Positions 1-11,375 of a stretch of 64,000 nt of DNA are shown here, one piece after another (position 1 is the stretch's first letter; each line of letters begins with the position of its first letter). The DNA is from Dugong dugon. Lineage: Eukaryota > Chordata > Mammalia > Sirenia > Dugongidae. The notes under the pieces are model-generated. The model had not been told where the DNA came from and did no database searches. It worked only from the letters and a program-made list of their open reading frames with translations. Location of the stretch: contig CM057462.1 in the NCBI GenBank assembly GCA_030035585.1, positions 139,712,734 through 139,776,733 of the forward strand, written 5' to 3'. The position numbers and the translations under genes are program-made.

Positions 1-1680
1 TTAAGTTACTACAGAATATTCAATTAGGTACACCCTCACAACTGAAATATGCCCCCCATCATACACACGCACATACAGTCACAGACTGAAGTTTCCCTGT
101 TAGTCTGACTTCTGTTTATTTCTGAGGAAGAATTCAATGATGGACGGACAGTGGGATGCAAAAACGTGATTATTTCTAAGTTTCCAAATGTTTCTGTTTT
201 CTAGAGCTCAAACAAAGAAATAGATTAGCTGCCTCACTAGAATAAGGAAAAGGTAAACGATAAACTGTCTCACTCACACTGAATCATTTAACCATACTAA
301 ATTCATTTCTATGGAACTAAAAAAGTAAGCTCTTCTCAACAAGATCGGGGCGGGGAGCAGTTGGCAACCACCTTGAAAACGTCTTCTCATTAAATTATGC
401 CTTTAGTACCCCTATGTCTTTTGTTGATTTTTCTAGAATTGAAGTTTCCTAAGACTTAAAGTATCTAAACAGGGGCTGTAGACTTTTTTTTTTTTTACTT
501 CCACATTAAAAAATAAGACAAATTGTTTGAGAAATCAGGACACACACTGAGTACAAAGTATCAACCAAACTTTCACTGTATTTTTTAATACAGTAAAGCT
601 GAATTAGAGTTCAAATCCTTTTGAAAGTTGCAACCCCCAAGGATTTACATCATATTGCACCTATTTTTATCTTGACATCATAAATATGTGTATATGTGTG
701 TACGATTCTTGAGATCTTTTTTATACAAAACATAAATGATAAAAAGAAAAATGTATCTGAAGTTTCCTATTGAAGGGTTGAATCATACATAGAAAAAGGA
801 TCTTAGAAAAACAGAGAAGGTGGAATTAATTAAAAGGTGCTGTTTGTTAAGGATAACCATAAAATAAAAATCACATTTAGAAATTCTTATTATTTTCTAA
901 TAGAAATAGAAAACAAAATTTTCCTTTTGAGGTAATAGATGAAACTGTGGAGTTATGTCTGACATGCTTTAAGATAACTTCCTAGGTTATATTAGTAGCT
1001 AATTCATTTTTTTATTTTTACATTTGTTTCTTAAGCCAAACCTCTCTCTCCCTCTCTCTTTTACTCTCTCTTGCTCTTTCTCCCTAGAGTAAAACCAACA
1101 GAGAGTAATTTGTTTTCAATGATCCCTACAGAAAAAATTGTTGAAAATAGTATTCTGCACCTATTTTTAAATCTTTCACATGACTGCACAACTTGAAAAT
1201 GAATTTGCAGTGGTGTTGTAGCTGTATGGTTATAATAGTACATTTTTATTCCCTATTCTCTGAATACAACATAATTTTTATTTGCTTTTTGTATATGCTT
1301 TTCTCTCTTCTCAAAGTGGAGTCTATCATCTTTTTCCATCTCTACCTCTACCTCCCCAAAGTCTTACTCAAATATTCTCTCTAAAACCTTTTCAGGGCCA
1401 ACATGCTGAGTCACTTGCTCTACCTTCTGTACTTCCTCAGAACTTCATTCCTTCATCTATGAACACACTTGTTACATTGTGCTGACATATTTTGCTCACA
1501 TATGAATACTGGTACACCTGCAGTGCAAGGTCCAACTGTTTATTTTCGTGTTTCCAGAGTTTACCATGAGATCTAGTATATTAAGAATAAATTTTTAAAA
1601 TTCCACCTGTATACTTGTTTATATTTTCTCTCTTGCACACAAAGTCCATATCTTATTCATCTATATCTTCAGAGTTGACT
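1..1680. other. Non-genic AT-rich sequence, no clear repeat
   Basis: No exon-like frame and no repeat I recognise. It contains a T-run near 484-496 and a pyrimidine-rich tract (CT repeats) at about 1043-1085. Small open frames here are AT-rich and have no recognisable protein content. Confidence 0.6.
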
Positions 1681-1691
1681 GTATATTATTA

Positions 1692-1789
1692 AACCCATTG
1701 CTGCTGAGTCGATTCCAACTTATAGCAACCCTATAGGACAGAGTAGGACTGCCCCATAGGGTTTCCAAAGAGCAGCTGGTGGATTCGAA
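1692..1789 (-). mobile_element. AfroSINE, 3' part, inverted partner
   Basis: Reverse complement of the 3' half of an AfroSINE: it starts with the antisense tail 'aacccattgctgctgagtcg' and ends inside the body at 'ggattcgaa'. The tRNA-like head is missing. It abuts head-to-head a forward AfroSINE at 1790. The pair together is flanked by the direct repeat gtatattatta (1681-1691 and 1942-1952). Confidence 0.9.
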
Positions 1790-1941
1790 GGAGCCCTGGT
1801 GCTGCAGTGGTTAAGAGCTACTGCTGCTAACCACAAAGTTCGGCAGTTCAAATCCACCAGCTGCTCCTTAGAAACCCTATAGGGCAGTTCTACTCTGTCC
1901 TATAAGGTTGCTATGCGTTGGAGTTGACTCATTAGCAATGG
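1790..1941 (+). mobile_element. AfroSINE, near full length
   Basis: Forward AfroSINE from the head 'ggagccctggtgctgcag' through 'ggttaagagct', the 'ttcaaatccaccagctgc' B-box-like region, and the tail 'gactcattagcaatggg'. It is tRNA-derived and non-coding. It directly follows an inverted 3' fragment of the same family, and its right flank is the second copy of the 11-bp duplication that also precedes that fragment. Confidence 0.93.
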
Positions 1942-1952
1942 GTATATTATTA

Positions 1953-3494
1953 GCTGCTTAATATAATTTTATTGAAATGAAGTAAAATAAATCAATGTGT
2001 TATTGTTAATTGGTGTCCCCCTATTGCAATGTAAGCTCTGCACAGTTGCAGATTTAACAATCTAGTTCATCACTAGATCAACTAGAGTTCATCACTCTAG
2101 TGTCATCACCTGTAACAGAGACTGGTACAATGTAAATAAACATATAATCTCAGCAGGCAGTGTAGGATGCTTATTTCAGTACAGAAATCTGTGTTTGATA
2201 GACACACAAAAAAGTAATATGAAAATATAACCATATCAATTGTACTGCTTAAATATCTATAGCTGTTCTTGTAATGATAAGCATGTTTCTTCTGGGAAGA
2301 AAAATTATTCTGGTCTTATACATAGTTCACAATATTCATGACTAGACCAAACTACTCTCTGGGCACATTCTTTCTTTCTCTCTCCATTTTCCTATGTGTC
2401 ACGGCACTGGAAGATCATTTGTAATTAGCAGTTAATAAGAAGACAAATTCTATGAAACCTTGTCAGAAAAATATGATAGAAGAAAATAATAATACTTAGA
2501 GATCCAAAGTAAGTAACGTAAGATAATTAAATTACAAATGAAAACTGATGATGTTAGCAAACTTACAACAGACTTACAAAAAGAGAAACTTAGTCATTTG
2601 TAGAGACCAATCAAGTTCAACAATAAATCAGAAGATATATTAAACATGCTACTGAGAAACAAAAGCTGTAAGCTGACAACCCAAATTAACCACACCCTAC
2701 TACTTCCTCTACCTCTCTTTAAAATCAAACAAAACAAAATTGCATAGTTGCTCTTAAACATAATTGTGCCTATTGTTTTCAGTTATTCATTTGTTTATGC
2801 AGTAAACCACTCTGTATTTCTTTACAATAAACTTGACGACAGTGTAGATCACAGGATATCTGTACATAGCGATCCATAACACATTTCCCCTTATAAGGAA
2901 GGGTGTTCATGAATCTCTTTTTATCTTGTGTCCTACACTAGCTATTCAGAAGAGTACTATTATAGGAAGAAAATGGTGTTATCTGCTTTGTTGTTGTTGT
3001 CACTTTAGATTGATGAATTTAGTGAACTTAAAATGATAAAAGTGATACACAGCATAGATTTAGAAATCTTGCATCTTTTGATACATCCATGAAAAAATAC
3101 TTGCTATTTACGCATGCAGTCACAGTGTGACTTCTACACCTACAATTGGTGCAAAATTATTTTGAAATTCATAAAACACTACAGAAATTTTACCCAAGCC
3201 TATTTACAGAGACATGCATAAAGATAAGTTTATACGAAGATAAGCTTATATAGAGCACACAGAACAAATAATTCAAATTTTGGTAACATATATGCCCAAT
3301 ATTACAAAATAAGTTCTTAATTAAGTGGATTATATTATTATATTATTAGCTGACATTGTGTGTTTCAGTCTTCTTTTGATAAGAGTCTGTATTATATTAT
3401 GGTTTTAGACACCTAATATTTATATTATTAAATGTTAATTATTTTATATACATTATTATTATTTCTCTATATACTATATACTCTCAGCTGGTCA
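1953..3494. other. Non-genic AT-rich sequence, no clear repeat
   Basis: About 1.5 kb without a recognisable repeat or coding frame. AT-rich with short TTA/TAT stretches near 3335-3480. Confidence 0.55.
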
Positions 3495-3698
3495 GGAGTC
3501 TCTGGGTGGCACAAATGGTTAACGTTTTGCTACTAGCCAAAAGTTGATGGTTTGAAACCACCCAGAGGCACCTCAGAATACAGGCCTGGCAATCTGTGTG
3601 AAAGGTCGCAGCCTTAAAAACCATATGGAGCAGTTCCACTCTGCACACATGGGGGTCTCCATGAGTTGGAATCAACTTGATGACAGCTAACAACAACA
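3495..3698 (+). mobile_element. AfroSINE, ~200-bp variant
   Basis: Begins 'ggagtctctgggtggcac', continues with 'ggttaac...gctactagcc' and 'gaaaccacccagaggcacc', and ends 'cttgatgacagctaacaac'. The middle ('ggcctggcaatctgtgtg') marks a longer AfroSINE subfamily distinct from the common ~150-bp form. The tail ends in CAA units like the RTE 3' end. Confidence 0.9.
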
Positions 3699-3789
3699 TC
3701 AGTAAAGGCAACTATTGATCAACTGGTGAGGAAGTATAGTAAAATCCAGTCATACTGCAATAAGCAATTCTCCAAAATTTCAGTTTCCT

Positions 3790-3934
3790 AAGTGTTGGGC
3801 TGCTAACCAAAAGGCTGGCAGTTCGCATCTACTAGCTGCTCCTTGGAAACCCTATGGGGCAGTTAAACTCTGTCCTGTAGGGTCGCTATGAGTTGGAATA
3901 GACTTGACGGCAATGGATTTGGTTTGGGGTTTGG
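3790..3934 (+). mobile_element. AfroSINE, 5'-truncated
   Basis: Common AfroSINE lacking the first ~20 bases of the head. Diagnostic parts are 'gggctgctaaccaaaaggc', 'ctgctccttggaaaccctat' and the tail 'gacggcaatggatttggttt', a typical TTTGG-rich end. Confidence 0.92.
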
Positions 3935-4854
3935 AAGAGATAGGTTTGCATTGTTTTGAGGTTTAGAAAATAGCAGAACTAAGACTGCTGAAGAGGGCAG
4001 GTACAAAAGGCTTATTAAATCCATACTTGCATTTTGTGTTAATATTTAAACAACTTATGGGCCCTATCAGTGCACTTCCTGCTCATTATCAAGCTAAATA
4101 TTAATCAGTCCTGCTCATTTCTCTCTCTTTCCATTTCCATGCGGAAGGACTTTCCTACCATAACATACCTGTTTTCTCTATCTCCCCATATTCACTCATC
4201 TCCATGAGAGGAGGAGTGAATTATCTGATTACCAAGTTTGGGAGATGCCACTGATCATGATTATTTAAAACCCTTCTTCTCCCTGTCTTTGAGATCTGCC
4301 TTACTCTTGTATATATTTATTATTTTGTTCAAAATTCAGGTGGTATAAAAGCTTAAGCATCAATGAATCAACTGAGGAGCAGTATAGAAACTATACATCT
4401 GCCTATAGTGTGCTTTTGTAGTGACAGAATCGTTTAGAATTGTACATGACTCAGCTCAATGAAAAAAAAAAGAACACATTTAGGCTGACTGAAGTAGGAA
4501 GGTTATCTTCCCACCCCATAGTCACATCTTTGAAGAACAGAGGGAGCAATGATAGTGACAAGGAGATGCAGGGCTATGCAACTAGATAAGGCAAATTTTT
4601 CCACATGATTGTTCGCTATTTATTCATTTAAAGTAGTGTTTTGGAATAAAGCAAAAGACAAGGTCTGTGCCTTTTAAAATGCAAACAGAATAAATCTAGA
4701 AGAAATTGAGAATTACTTGCAATTAGCTCTGACAACGCTGATACAAGGGCACCTTACGGTGCATTCCCACGTGGGATCGTGAGAACACAATGAAGACAAT
4801 CTGTGGAACCTGTGGGAACAAATAAAAAGAAAACCAACACTAATCAACTGATTT
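3935..4854. other. Non-genic sequence, no clear repeat
   Basis: No recognised repeat or exon. A short A-run lies near 4460. Confidence 0.5.
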
Positions 4855-5045
4855 AAAGCACTTTTTGCGTGTTAGCCGGTGTGCTAAACCTTTTAGAAGG
4901 ATTATCTTACTTCATCCTCATAAAAAACCATTGAAAGAAGCTCTGCTCTATTTTCCACTTTACAGATAAGGGATCTGAGATGCAGAGAAAAATCTTTTGG
5001 CTCACGATAGGTCACACATTTAAAAAGCGAAGGAGTCAAGCAATC
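4855..5045 (-). mobile_element. MIR SINE (ancient)
   Basis: Matches antisense MIR in order: 'gtgtgctaaaccttttagaa', 'attatcttacttcatcctca', 'ttccactttacagataaggg', then 'gatgcagagaaaaatc' and 'ggtcacaca'. Divergence is high, as expected for a pre-eutherian SINE. Confidence 0.85.
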
Positions 5046-5139
5046 TGACTATACTTCTACATCTTCATTACGTTATCCTTGATTCTCATTGTGCTAGAAT
5101 GATGACAGGTCTCTCTTTCTCTCTTTCAGTATTTCTTAC

Positions 5140-5294
5140 AGTTTAGTTCTCAATATACTAGCATCAGAATTATCTGAGATACTTATTAAAAAAGCAGATT
5201 CCTCAACTCCACACCAATCCTTCAGAAACAGAAGCTCTGGTTTTAACAAGTTCCCCACATTTTGAACACACCCACTAATGACTGGGAACCACCT
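5140..5294 (+). mobile_element. MER5-like non-autonomous hAT-Charlie element
   Basis: Ends resemble the terminal inverted repeats of MER5 elements: left 'tagttctcaa', right 'gactgggaacca'. The interior has the typical 'atcagaattatctgagat', 'gcagattcctcaactccac' and 'ttttaacaagttcccca' order. Too short to code. The exact subfamily (MER5A or a relative) is uncertain, and so is strand. Confidence 0.65.
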
Positions 5295-6619
5295 ACGCAA
5301 AGGATCGCAACAATATCATATGCAAGGTAGTACTAGATTTCTAATGCATAGTATTAATATTTGTGGAAAAATTATGCTTCAGTTAATGATATATCAAATA
5401 GAATAGGGGTAGTATGAAATTAAATTCAGACAGTTTTATGTAATCCTAGTTTGTTATTACAAGCCCTGGAGTAAAAAAAAAAGCAAGTTATAGATAAATA
5501 ATTGGGCTCCCCCTGATAATTACAGTTAATATTATGGGACTCAAAGTGGAAAATCAAGCAAATAATATAATTTTTAATGTAACCATAGCAATATTTATTT
5601 CTGTCTGACTGCTGCATTTCACATGCACACGTGTGTGCACACACAAACACAAAGTTCTTTTTAAGTCTTTTAAATAATTTTACTATAAATTATCTAAGGG
5701 GAAACAGACTGAGAGCAAATATCTGTCCTACTATTACTAACAGATTTCTCCTTTTTCTCTTTGATCCTACAGGAAAAGAAAAAAATTACATGTAGATGCT
5801 AATGGGTTGTCTTTTTTCAAAGGTCATAAGTAAAAGTCATCTATATTTTAGGGAAAAAAATATTATGCAAGTATTTTATCACAAGTGTTGAGATGAGGAA
5901 TAGGTTGCAAGCTCTGCTTAAAAAAGAGCTAATGTAACAGGAGGTGCTTTGAAATTTAATGCTTCTCAGGTGTTTCTTGTACATGACTCCATTGGTTTTT
6001 GTTTCTTTTCTTGTAGCTATTACTTCTGCATTTAAAATCAACCACCTCCATCAGCTCTAGTACAAGATAAGGGGTGATATGACTTGAGTGAAGAAACCAT
6101 AACACATACCAACTAGTAGAAGTTTAAGAGAAAAGAGAAGAAATTTCTCTACCACTCTGGGTGGCTACCAGTCATATTTTAGTGCCCTGTAATATATAGA
6201 AAAGGTAAATAAGGACAAAAATTTAGGAAAACCTTTAGTTACTTTTTCACCCCTTTCAGGAATCAGCATAGTGGTATCTAAGCCAGGGTTAAAAAAATCT
6301 GAAGTCTAATAAAGTTTTCCAACAATGAAACTTCTGAAAATGAAGTCATATAAGTAAGTGTAAGGGATCAGATATTAGAGGTTAGTAAATGAATGGCACA
6401 AAGTCCTTTGAACAGAATAAGAAAGAATTGAGTAAAGACAATCCTTCCTTTGCCAGGTAGCTTGGGACTAAAAATGTCATATAATATGCAAAGCAATTGT
6501 AATAATCAATAGAGAATATTACAATTGTTCTGTGACCTTTCAAAATGTTTGCCAAATATTCAAAACTTCTTGTTGTTTATAAATATATAGCAAAATGAAA
6601 AAAAATAACCCAGTAAAAC
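5295..6619. other. Non-genic AT-rich sequence
   Basis: No recognised repeat or exon. A short near-palindromic CA/TG stretch lies at about 5622-5648. Confidence 0.5.
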
Positions 6620-6631
6620 AAATATGTATTT

Positions 6632-6822
6632 TGCTGTTGCTGTTGTTAGGTGTCATTGAGTAGTTTCCAACTCATAGCAAGCCTATATACAATGGAACAA
6701 AACACTGCCTGGTCCTGCACCATCCTCACAATCATTGCTATTTTTGAGCCCATTGTTACAGCCACTGTGTCAATCCATCTCATTGAGAGTCTTCCTCTTT
6801 TTCGCTGACCCTCGACTTTACA
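6632..6822 (-). mobile_element. RTE (BovB-type) LINE, 3' end only
   Basis: Antisense RTE 3' terminus: 'gctgttgctgttgttaggtg' tail, 'actcatagcaagcctat', 'cactgcctggtcctgcacc', 'tgtgtcaatccatctc', stopping just inside the ORF C-terminus. It is flanked by aaatatgtattt at 6620-6631 and 6823-6834, a 12-bp target-site duplication that fixes both boundaries. Strongly 5'-truncated. Confidence 0.93.
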
Positions 6823-6901
6823 AAATATGTATTTAGTACACTGTAACTTAAAGCATCAGAAACATTGAAAATTAAAGTGTTTTATGTCTCTAAAGGAGAT
6901 A

Positions 6902-7190
6902 CACTGGAGGTATAGTGATAGAATTTTTGCCTTCCATAAGGGAGTCCCCGGCTAATGCACCTCATGCACAGCCGCCACCCATCTGTTGGTGGAGGTGTGT
7001 GTATTGCTATGATACTGAACAGATTTCCGCAGAGCTTCCAGACTAATACTAGGAAGAGAGGACTGGCAATCTACTTCCGAAAATCAGCCAGTGAAAACCT
7101 CATGGATCACAATCAATCCTGAGGAAGGTGCAGAATTGGACAGTGGTTCCTTCAGTTGTGCTTGGGGTCACCATGAGTCAGGGCCAACAA
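6902..7190 (+). mobile_element. tRNA-Gly-derived SINE with RTE-like tail
   Basis: The first ~65 bases align with a tRNA-Gly(GCC) gene: 'tagtgatagaatttttgcc' corresponds to the A-box/anticodon-arm region, 'ccggctaatgca' to the acceptor end. It is followed by a ~220-base body ('gcagccgccacccatctg', 'ctggcaatctacttccg') and a tail 'ggggtcaccatgagtc' resembling the RTE 3' end. The tRNA part has lost cloverleaf pairing, so it is not a working tRNA gene. I do not know its Repbase name. Confidence 0.75.
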
Positions 7191-7411
7191 TATGTCTGAA
7201 AAAATAAACCGGTAGTAGTTTGAACAATGCTTGTCTTCTTCTTGTCATTGTATAACTTATGATATGGAGTGAATATCTTTTCTATGCCCTGGAGAATTGT
7301 CATACTCCTTTCTAAGTTTGGATAAGTTTCCAATATTTTATCCTTTGCACTTCCAGTGTCCTGAAATATCTCTGAGAGTTCCTTTAATATGAAGTTTTTT
7401 GATGTTGTCAC
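7178..7411 (-). pseudogene. Tigger-type (pogo/TcMar) transposase, C-terminal remnant
   Basis: A 77-residue open frame with 'LKELSEIFQDTGSAKDKI', 'YPNLERSMTILQGIEKI' and 'YHKLYNDKKKTSIVQTT'. From memory this matches the C-terminal tail of Tigger1-like transposases (the group that gave rise to the host TIGD genes). The DDE catalytic core is absent. Upstream on the minus strand (about 7412-7740) the same lineage continues as non-open DNA, for example the stretch read as 'KPEELSEGELTNISEES'. No terminal inverted repeats seen. A fossil with no expected activity. Confidence 0.75.
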
Positions 7412-7740
7412 TTCCTCTAGAACATCTTGTCTTTATATTACAACCACTTTCTTCACTTATGTTGGTAAGTTCGCCTTCACTAAGTTCCTCTGGCTTCATT
7501 TCTAGAGTCTCTGGAATGATGACAATGTTAATATTCTACGTTTAGCTGTTTCTTCGATAATTCATTAACTCACATTGGATTGAAATTTTACTTCTGACAT
7601 TACCAGTTTTCTTTGCTGCACTTTCATCTGTGTTGGCCAATTCCCTCTTTTTAAAATGCACCTTGTAAAATGTCTTCGGAGTTTATCTAAAACAGGGAGA
7701 CAAGCAGGTACCCACTTTGCTGTGAACTGAATAACAGATG
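7196..7740 (-). mobile_element. TcMar-Tigger DNA transposon fragment
   Basis: Covers the transposase tail and adjacent non-open DNA. Upstream on the minus strand a run reading like 'acagggagacaagcagg' (plus strand) may be the inner edge. The left boundary touches the tRNA-Gly SINE, which may have inserted at or near its end. Both ends of the transposon are lacking. Confidence 0.6.
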
Positions 7741-7766
7741 TTCAGTGACCAATCACTGATGGACTT

Positions 7767-7810
7767 CGAAAGAAGTGACATAATTAGTCGAAAGAAGTGA
7801 CATAATTAGT
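7767..7810. repeat. 22-bp tandem duplication (2 copies)
   Basis: Two perfect, adjacent 22-base copies (7767-7788 and 7789-7810), each containing 'gaaagaagtgacataattag'. Perfect identity inside otherwise old DNA suggests a recent replication-slippage duplication. Confidence 0.95.
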
Positions 7811-8484
7811 CACTGGTCATGATGTGTATCTGTTCTTTTTTTTTTTTTTTCTTTTTTAATGTAGTGATTTGTGAATTGAAGGGCCAGCAATGAATTTTAC
7901 TTTCTGCAATTTCTCAGAGCTATTAAACAATGGTAACTGAAATTTGAACTGTCTTGTTGGAGGACTGATGTTTTATAACTAAACCATAGTAACTAAAACA
8001 TGTGCTGTTATGAACCGTGCCTGTAATGTTTTTGTTTCCTGAGAATGGGAATTTGTAAGTAAGCATCTTATTCAGAAATGTTCAAAGAGCATGTAGTAAG
8101 AGAACAAAAAAAATGTCAATATGGGAAGGACAACAATTTCTCCTCCTTATCTTCTCCCATCTCTATCAGGTTGGAGTGAGGGTCTTTGATTAATAAGACA
8201 AAGAGGGGAGGACTTTGTTTACATAATAATGTGTCAGTGTTAACTTATGAGAAAAAGGTTTGTGGTCTTCATACACACTCCACTTTAAAAAAATTAAAAG
8301 CCCCTTCTAAAACTGGAACTTCAGAAACCTTGTAAAGAAGCGGTCTGTAGCATGCTTTCCCAATGGAGGCAATATTGCCTTCAAAAGGGCAAAAGTTGTT
8401 TTTAGGGGGAAGAAAAAAATCCTCTATATTACAATACTCTGTGGTCCTTCAAAGCTCAAACTTATAGAACAAAATCCTAATATG
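7811..8484. other. Non-genic sequence, no clear repeat
   Basis: A T-run at about 7837-7850. Otherwise nothing recognised. Confidence 0.5.
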
Positions 8485-8544
8485 TTTTTGTTGTTAGTTG
8501 CCCTCAAGTCAACTCCAACTTACGGCAACCTCATATTTGTGCAA
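8485..8544 (-). mobile_element. RTE 3' end stub
   Basis: About 60 bases: 'tttttgttgttagttgccct', 'aactccaacttacggcaacc', antisense to the RTE tail. It is immediately followed by an antisense AfroSINE. Confidence 0.7.
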
Positions 8545-8693
8545 CCTACCCGTTGCTGTGGAGTTGATTTCGACTCATAGCGACCCTATCGGACAGAGTA
8601 AAACTGCCCCACAGGGTTTCCAAGGAATGGCTAGTGGATTCGAACTGCTGACCTTTTGGTTAGCAGCTATAACTCTTAACCACTGCGCCCCAC
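8545..8693 (-). mobile_element. AfroSINE, full-length common form
   Basis: Antisense copy: tail 'cccgttgctgtggagttgat' first, then 'actgccccacagggtttcc', 'ttggttagcagc', and the antisense head 'ttaaccactgcgcc'. It abuts an RTE tail stub. Confidence 0.9.
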
Positions 8694-8730
8694 ATAGGGA
8701 ACTAAAAATCTTATTATCAAGTATTTATTG

Positions 8731-8836
8731 GAGGCCTGGTGGTGCAGTGGTTAAGAGGTTGGCTGCTAACCAAAAGGTCGCAGTTTGAATCCAGCAGCTG
8801 CTCCTTGGAAACCCTACAGGGCAATTCTACTCTGTT
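8731..8836 (+). mobile_element. AfroSINE, 3'-truncated
   Basis: Head 'gaggcctggtggtgcagtgg' through 'ctgctccttggaaacc' and 'ttctactctgtt'. The final third (the RTE-like tail) is missing, which is unusual because retroposition normally preserves the 3' end. A later deletion is likely. Confidence 0.9.
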
Positions 8837-10635
8837 AACAAGGAGAATTTAAATTTAACTTAAGTTTTCTTCTTGGAGGGGGGCAAATTTTTTTTTTTTT
8901 AAATTATAGAACACTGGTCTATAGTCCAGCTGAGAACTTTGAAGGGACTTGGAGGCTTTTCAGGGAAGGAGCTGCCAGAAGGACAGGGTTATTTAAAAAA
9001 GGCTAAACTGGATTAAGGAAAAGTAAACCAAGAAGGCATACTTGGTCACTTACTGAGGTTCGCTCCATATAAACATGGTGGGAAGAGTAAAGAAGTATTT
9101 GTACTAAAAAAAAAAAAAAAATTAAAAAATATTTGTACTACTCTTTGAACTCTGGGTATTTTTGTGATTAGATAATTGAAAGATTGTTGTTTTTCTGATA
9201 ATGAACTATACCTGCAGGACTTTTCAGACCTTTGGGCATCAATTAAATCAGCAAATTATATCACCAAATATTTACTCTTTTACTATGTACAAAGCCTTAT
9301 GTAGTGGATGATAAAACTACAAAGTTCCAACATGTAAAAACTATACATTCACATCGAGAAAACAGGCATTAATGTATGAAAAATTAAGTAGTGTACAAAG
9401 ACAAACATATCCCAGTGCCGCACAAGATCAATTATTGAATAAACTGTTGGCTCACAGAGCTCTGAGTTCAGAGGAATAAAAGATTTTAACATTGATCTTG
9501 AAAAGACTTGATCTGACCTTTGAAAGATGGATAAGAATTAAACAATGGCGCAAGGAAAATATTAAAGTAAGCTGATTTTTGAAGAACATATTTACTTCTC
9601 TAAAAAAATCATCTCGAGTATTTTTTTAAAATAGCTATTTTCATAAAGTACAGGCTATGAAATGATAAATTTTTAATGTTAGAAATTATGGCTTTCAGAG
9701 AAATATAGAATAAACACGTGCCAAAAACTTTACGTGATTTATTAATTAACAAGGAAATAATCAGAAAATTGTCATAAATGTTTCAAACAATAATCCACAG
9801 AGCTGAAACACTCACAGGCCATTAGAAATGCTGAAAAGAATTTACTTAATAGATGTAAAACTGGCTTATTCCACAATGAGGAGGGGAAGTCAGTTGAACC
9901 TCCACCAGATAGATCTTGGATTTCTACAGACAAGAGTGATTTGCATAGCTATCAATTTTCTACAGATTAATTTGTCTCTCCAAAGTTGTAAAACAGCCTA
10001 GTCAAAGCAATGCAAGACAACAATAACCCAGTGGTTGAGCTATAAGTCTTTCCTAATTTTTGTTTACAAGGCAACCAAGAAGTTGCTTTTTAGAATTATA
10101 AAGCATAATCTAAATACTAAGTGGCTTGGAGGTTAACAATTAATTTTAAAAAAATTAAAATACAAATATGCTCAGCAGCATGCAGAGCGTGTAATATATC
10201 CTAAAGAATATTTCTAGTCACCTACTGGATTAACTGAACATGGAATCTGAAACACCAAGTTCCAAATGTAACTGAACAACAAGCAAGAGCTCCAAAAAGC
10301 TTATTTACAGCTTTTAAAGTGTACAAGAATTCCAATAAACTGAATTTATTCTGTTTCTCTGGCTTTACACAGTGTGTTTTTCTCTAAGTAAAACTATTTT
10401 GGGGGAACTAACAGCCTGATCAACATTCTTTCATTTGTTCATAACATTTTTGCATATTGATACACAGTCAACCAAAAATATTTCCTCAAGGGAGGTTATA
10501 TTTACCATTCTAAAATGCATTTTTCCATCTCAAAGATAGGGAAGTTACGGCATTCTTAGTCTGCAGTGCTGTGTTTGCTATGTTTTGTAAGTACTGCCCT
10601 TAGTCTTTGGGATTAAATCAACTGGACTCTCATAT
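8837..10635. other. Non-genic, largely repeat-free sequence
   Basis: About 1.8 kb. Homopolymer A/T runs near 8890 and 9106-9120. The stretch 9280-9560 vaguely resembles a very old interspersed repeat ('tactatgtacaaagcctta', 'ttgaaagatggataagaa') but I cannot name it. No exon seen. Confidence 0.45.
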
Positions 10636-10636
10636 A

Positions 10637-10841
10637 CCCAAACCCACTTCGTTCAAGTCAATTCCAAATCATAGCGACCCTGTGGAACAGAACAGAACAG
10701 CCCCATAGGGTTTCCTAGACTGTAAATCATTATGAAAGCAGACTGCCACATCTTTCTCCTATGGAGCAGCTGGTGGGTTCAAACCACTGACCTTTAGGTT
10801 AGCAGATGAGCACTTTAACCACTGTGCCACCAGGGTCCACT
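10637..10841 (-). mobile_element. AfroSINE, long variant
   Basis: Antisense AfroSINE with the extra ~50-base middle segment ('gactgtaaatcattatgaa', 'gactgccacatctttctcc') between tail and head. It ends at the antisense head 'ccactgtgccaccagggtcc'. A short duplication, tcatata, flanks it (10630-10636 and 10842-10848). Confidence 0.92.
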
Positions 10842-10848
10842 TCATATA

Positions 10849-11375
10849 TAGTACTATAAATTTATATTTGAGGTTCTCAGACAAGGGCAAGTCGAAAGCT
10901 TCTGTTAATGGTTAGACAAATGTTTCCACAGAGAAGTTTGAAGTATTTTCCTTTTATGGACATTTTTTGCTACGTAGCGGTATTTTCAAGACTTTACAAT
11001 CTCCTAATTGAGTTTGAGCTTAGAAAGGAAGCACTAGAAAGTCTGGCCACTGTGAACAATAGCCCAATATGTTGGTTTTACTACAAATAAATAAAATGGA
11101 AGAAATAAAAGAAAAGATGTGATTTTCCCACTTTAACCAAATTCTGCTTTGTAATGGCAGAAAAGGTTGAAATGCTGTTTGTTGCTTTTTTTTCCTTTCT
11201 TTTTTATGGTGATGCTAATGTACCTAGTATTTCACCATTGAAATTTACTAGTAAACTTGACTTCTTGTTGTGAAATCATTTCCCATGGTTGGTTGTTATA
11301 TGCTATGACCCAAACGTTTACATCATTTTATTAAACCTGGATATTTTGTTTTTAGAACAAGGGTCTTATTGCAAC

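Noticed and set aside
6902-6968. A tRNA-Gly gene
   Set aside because: The sequence is a diverged SINE head; stem pairing is lost, and it is followed by a SINE body and RTE-like tail.
7178-7411. A host TIGD-like gene
   Set aside because: Only the C-terminal tail of a Tigger transposase is open; catalytic core, promoter and terminal repeats are absent. TIGD genes are full-length single-exon genes.
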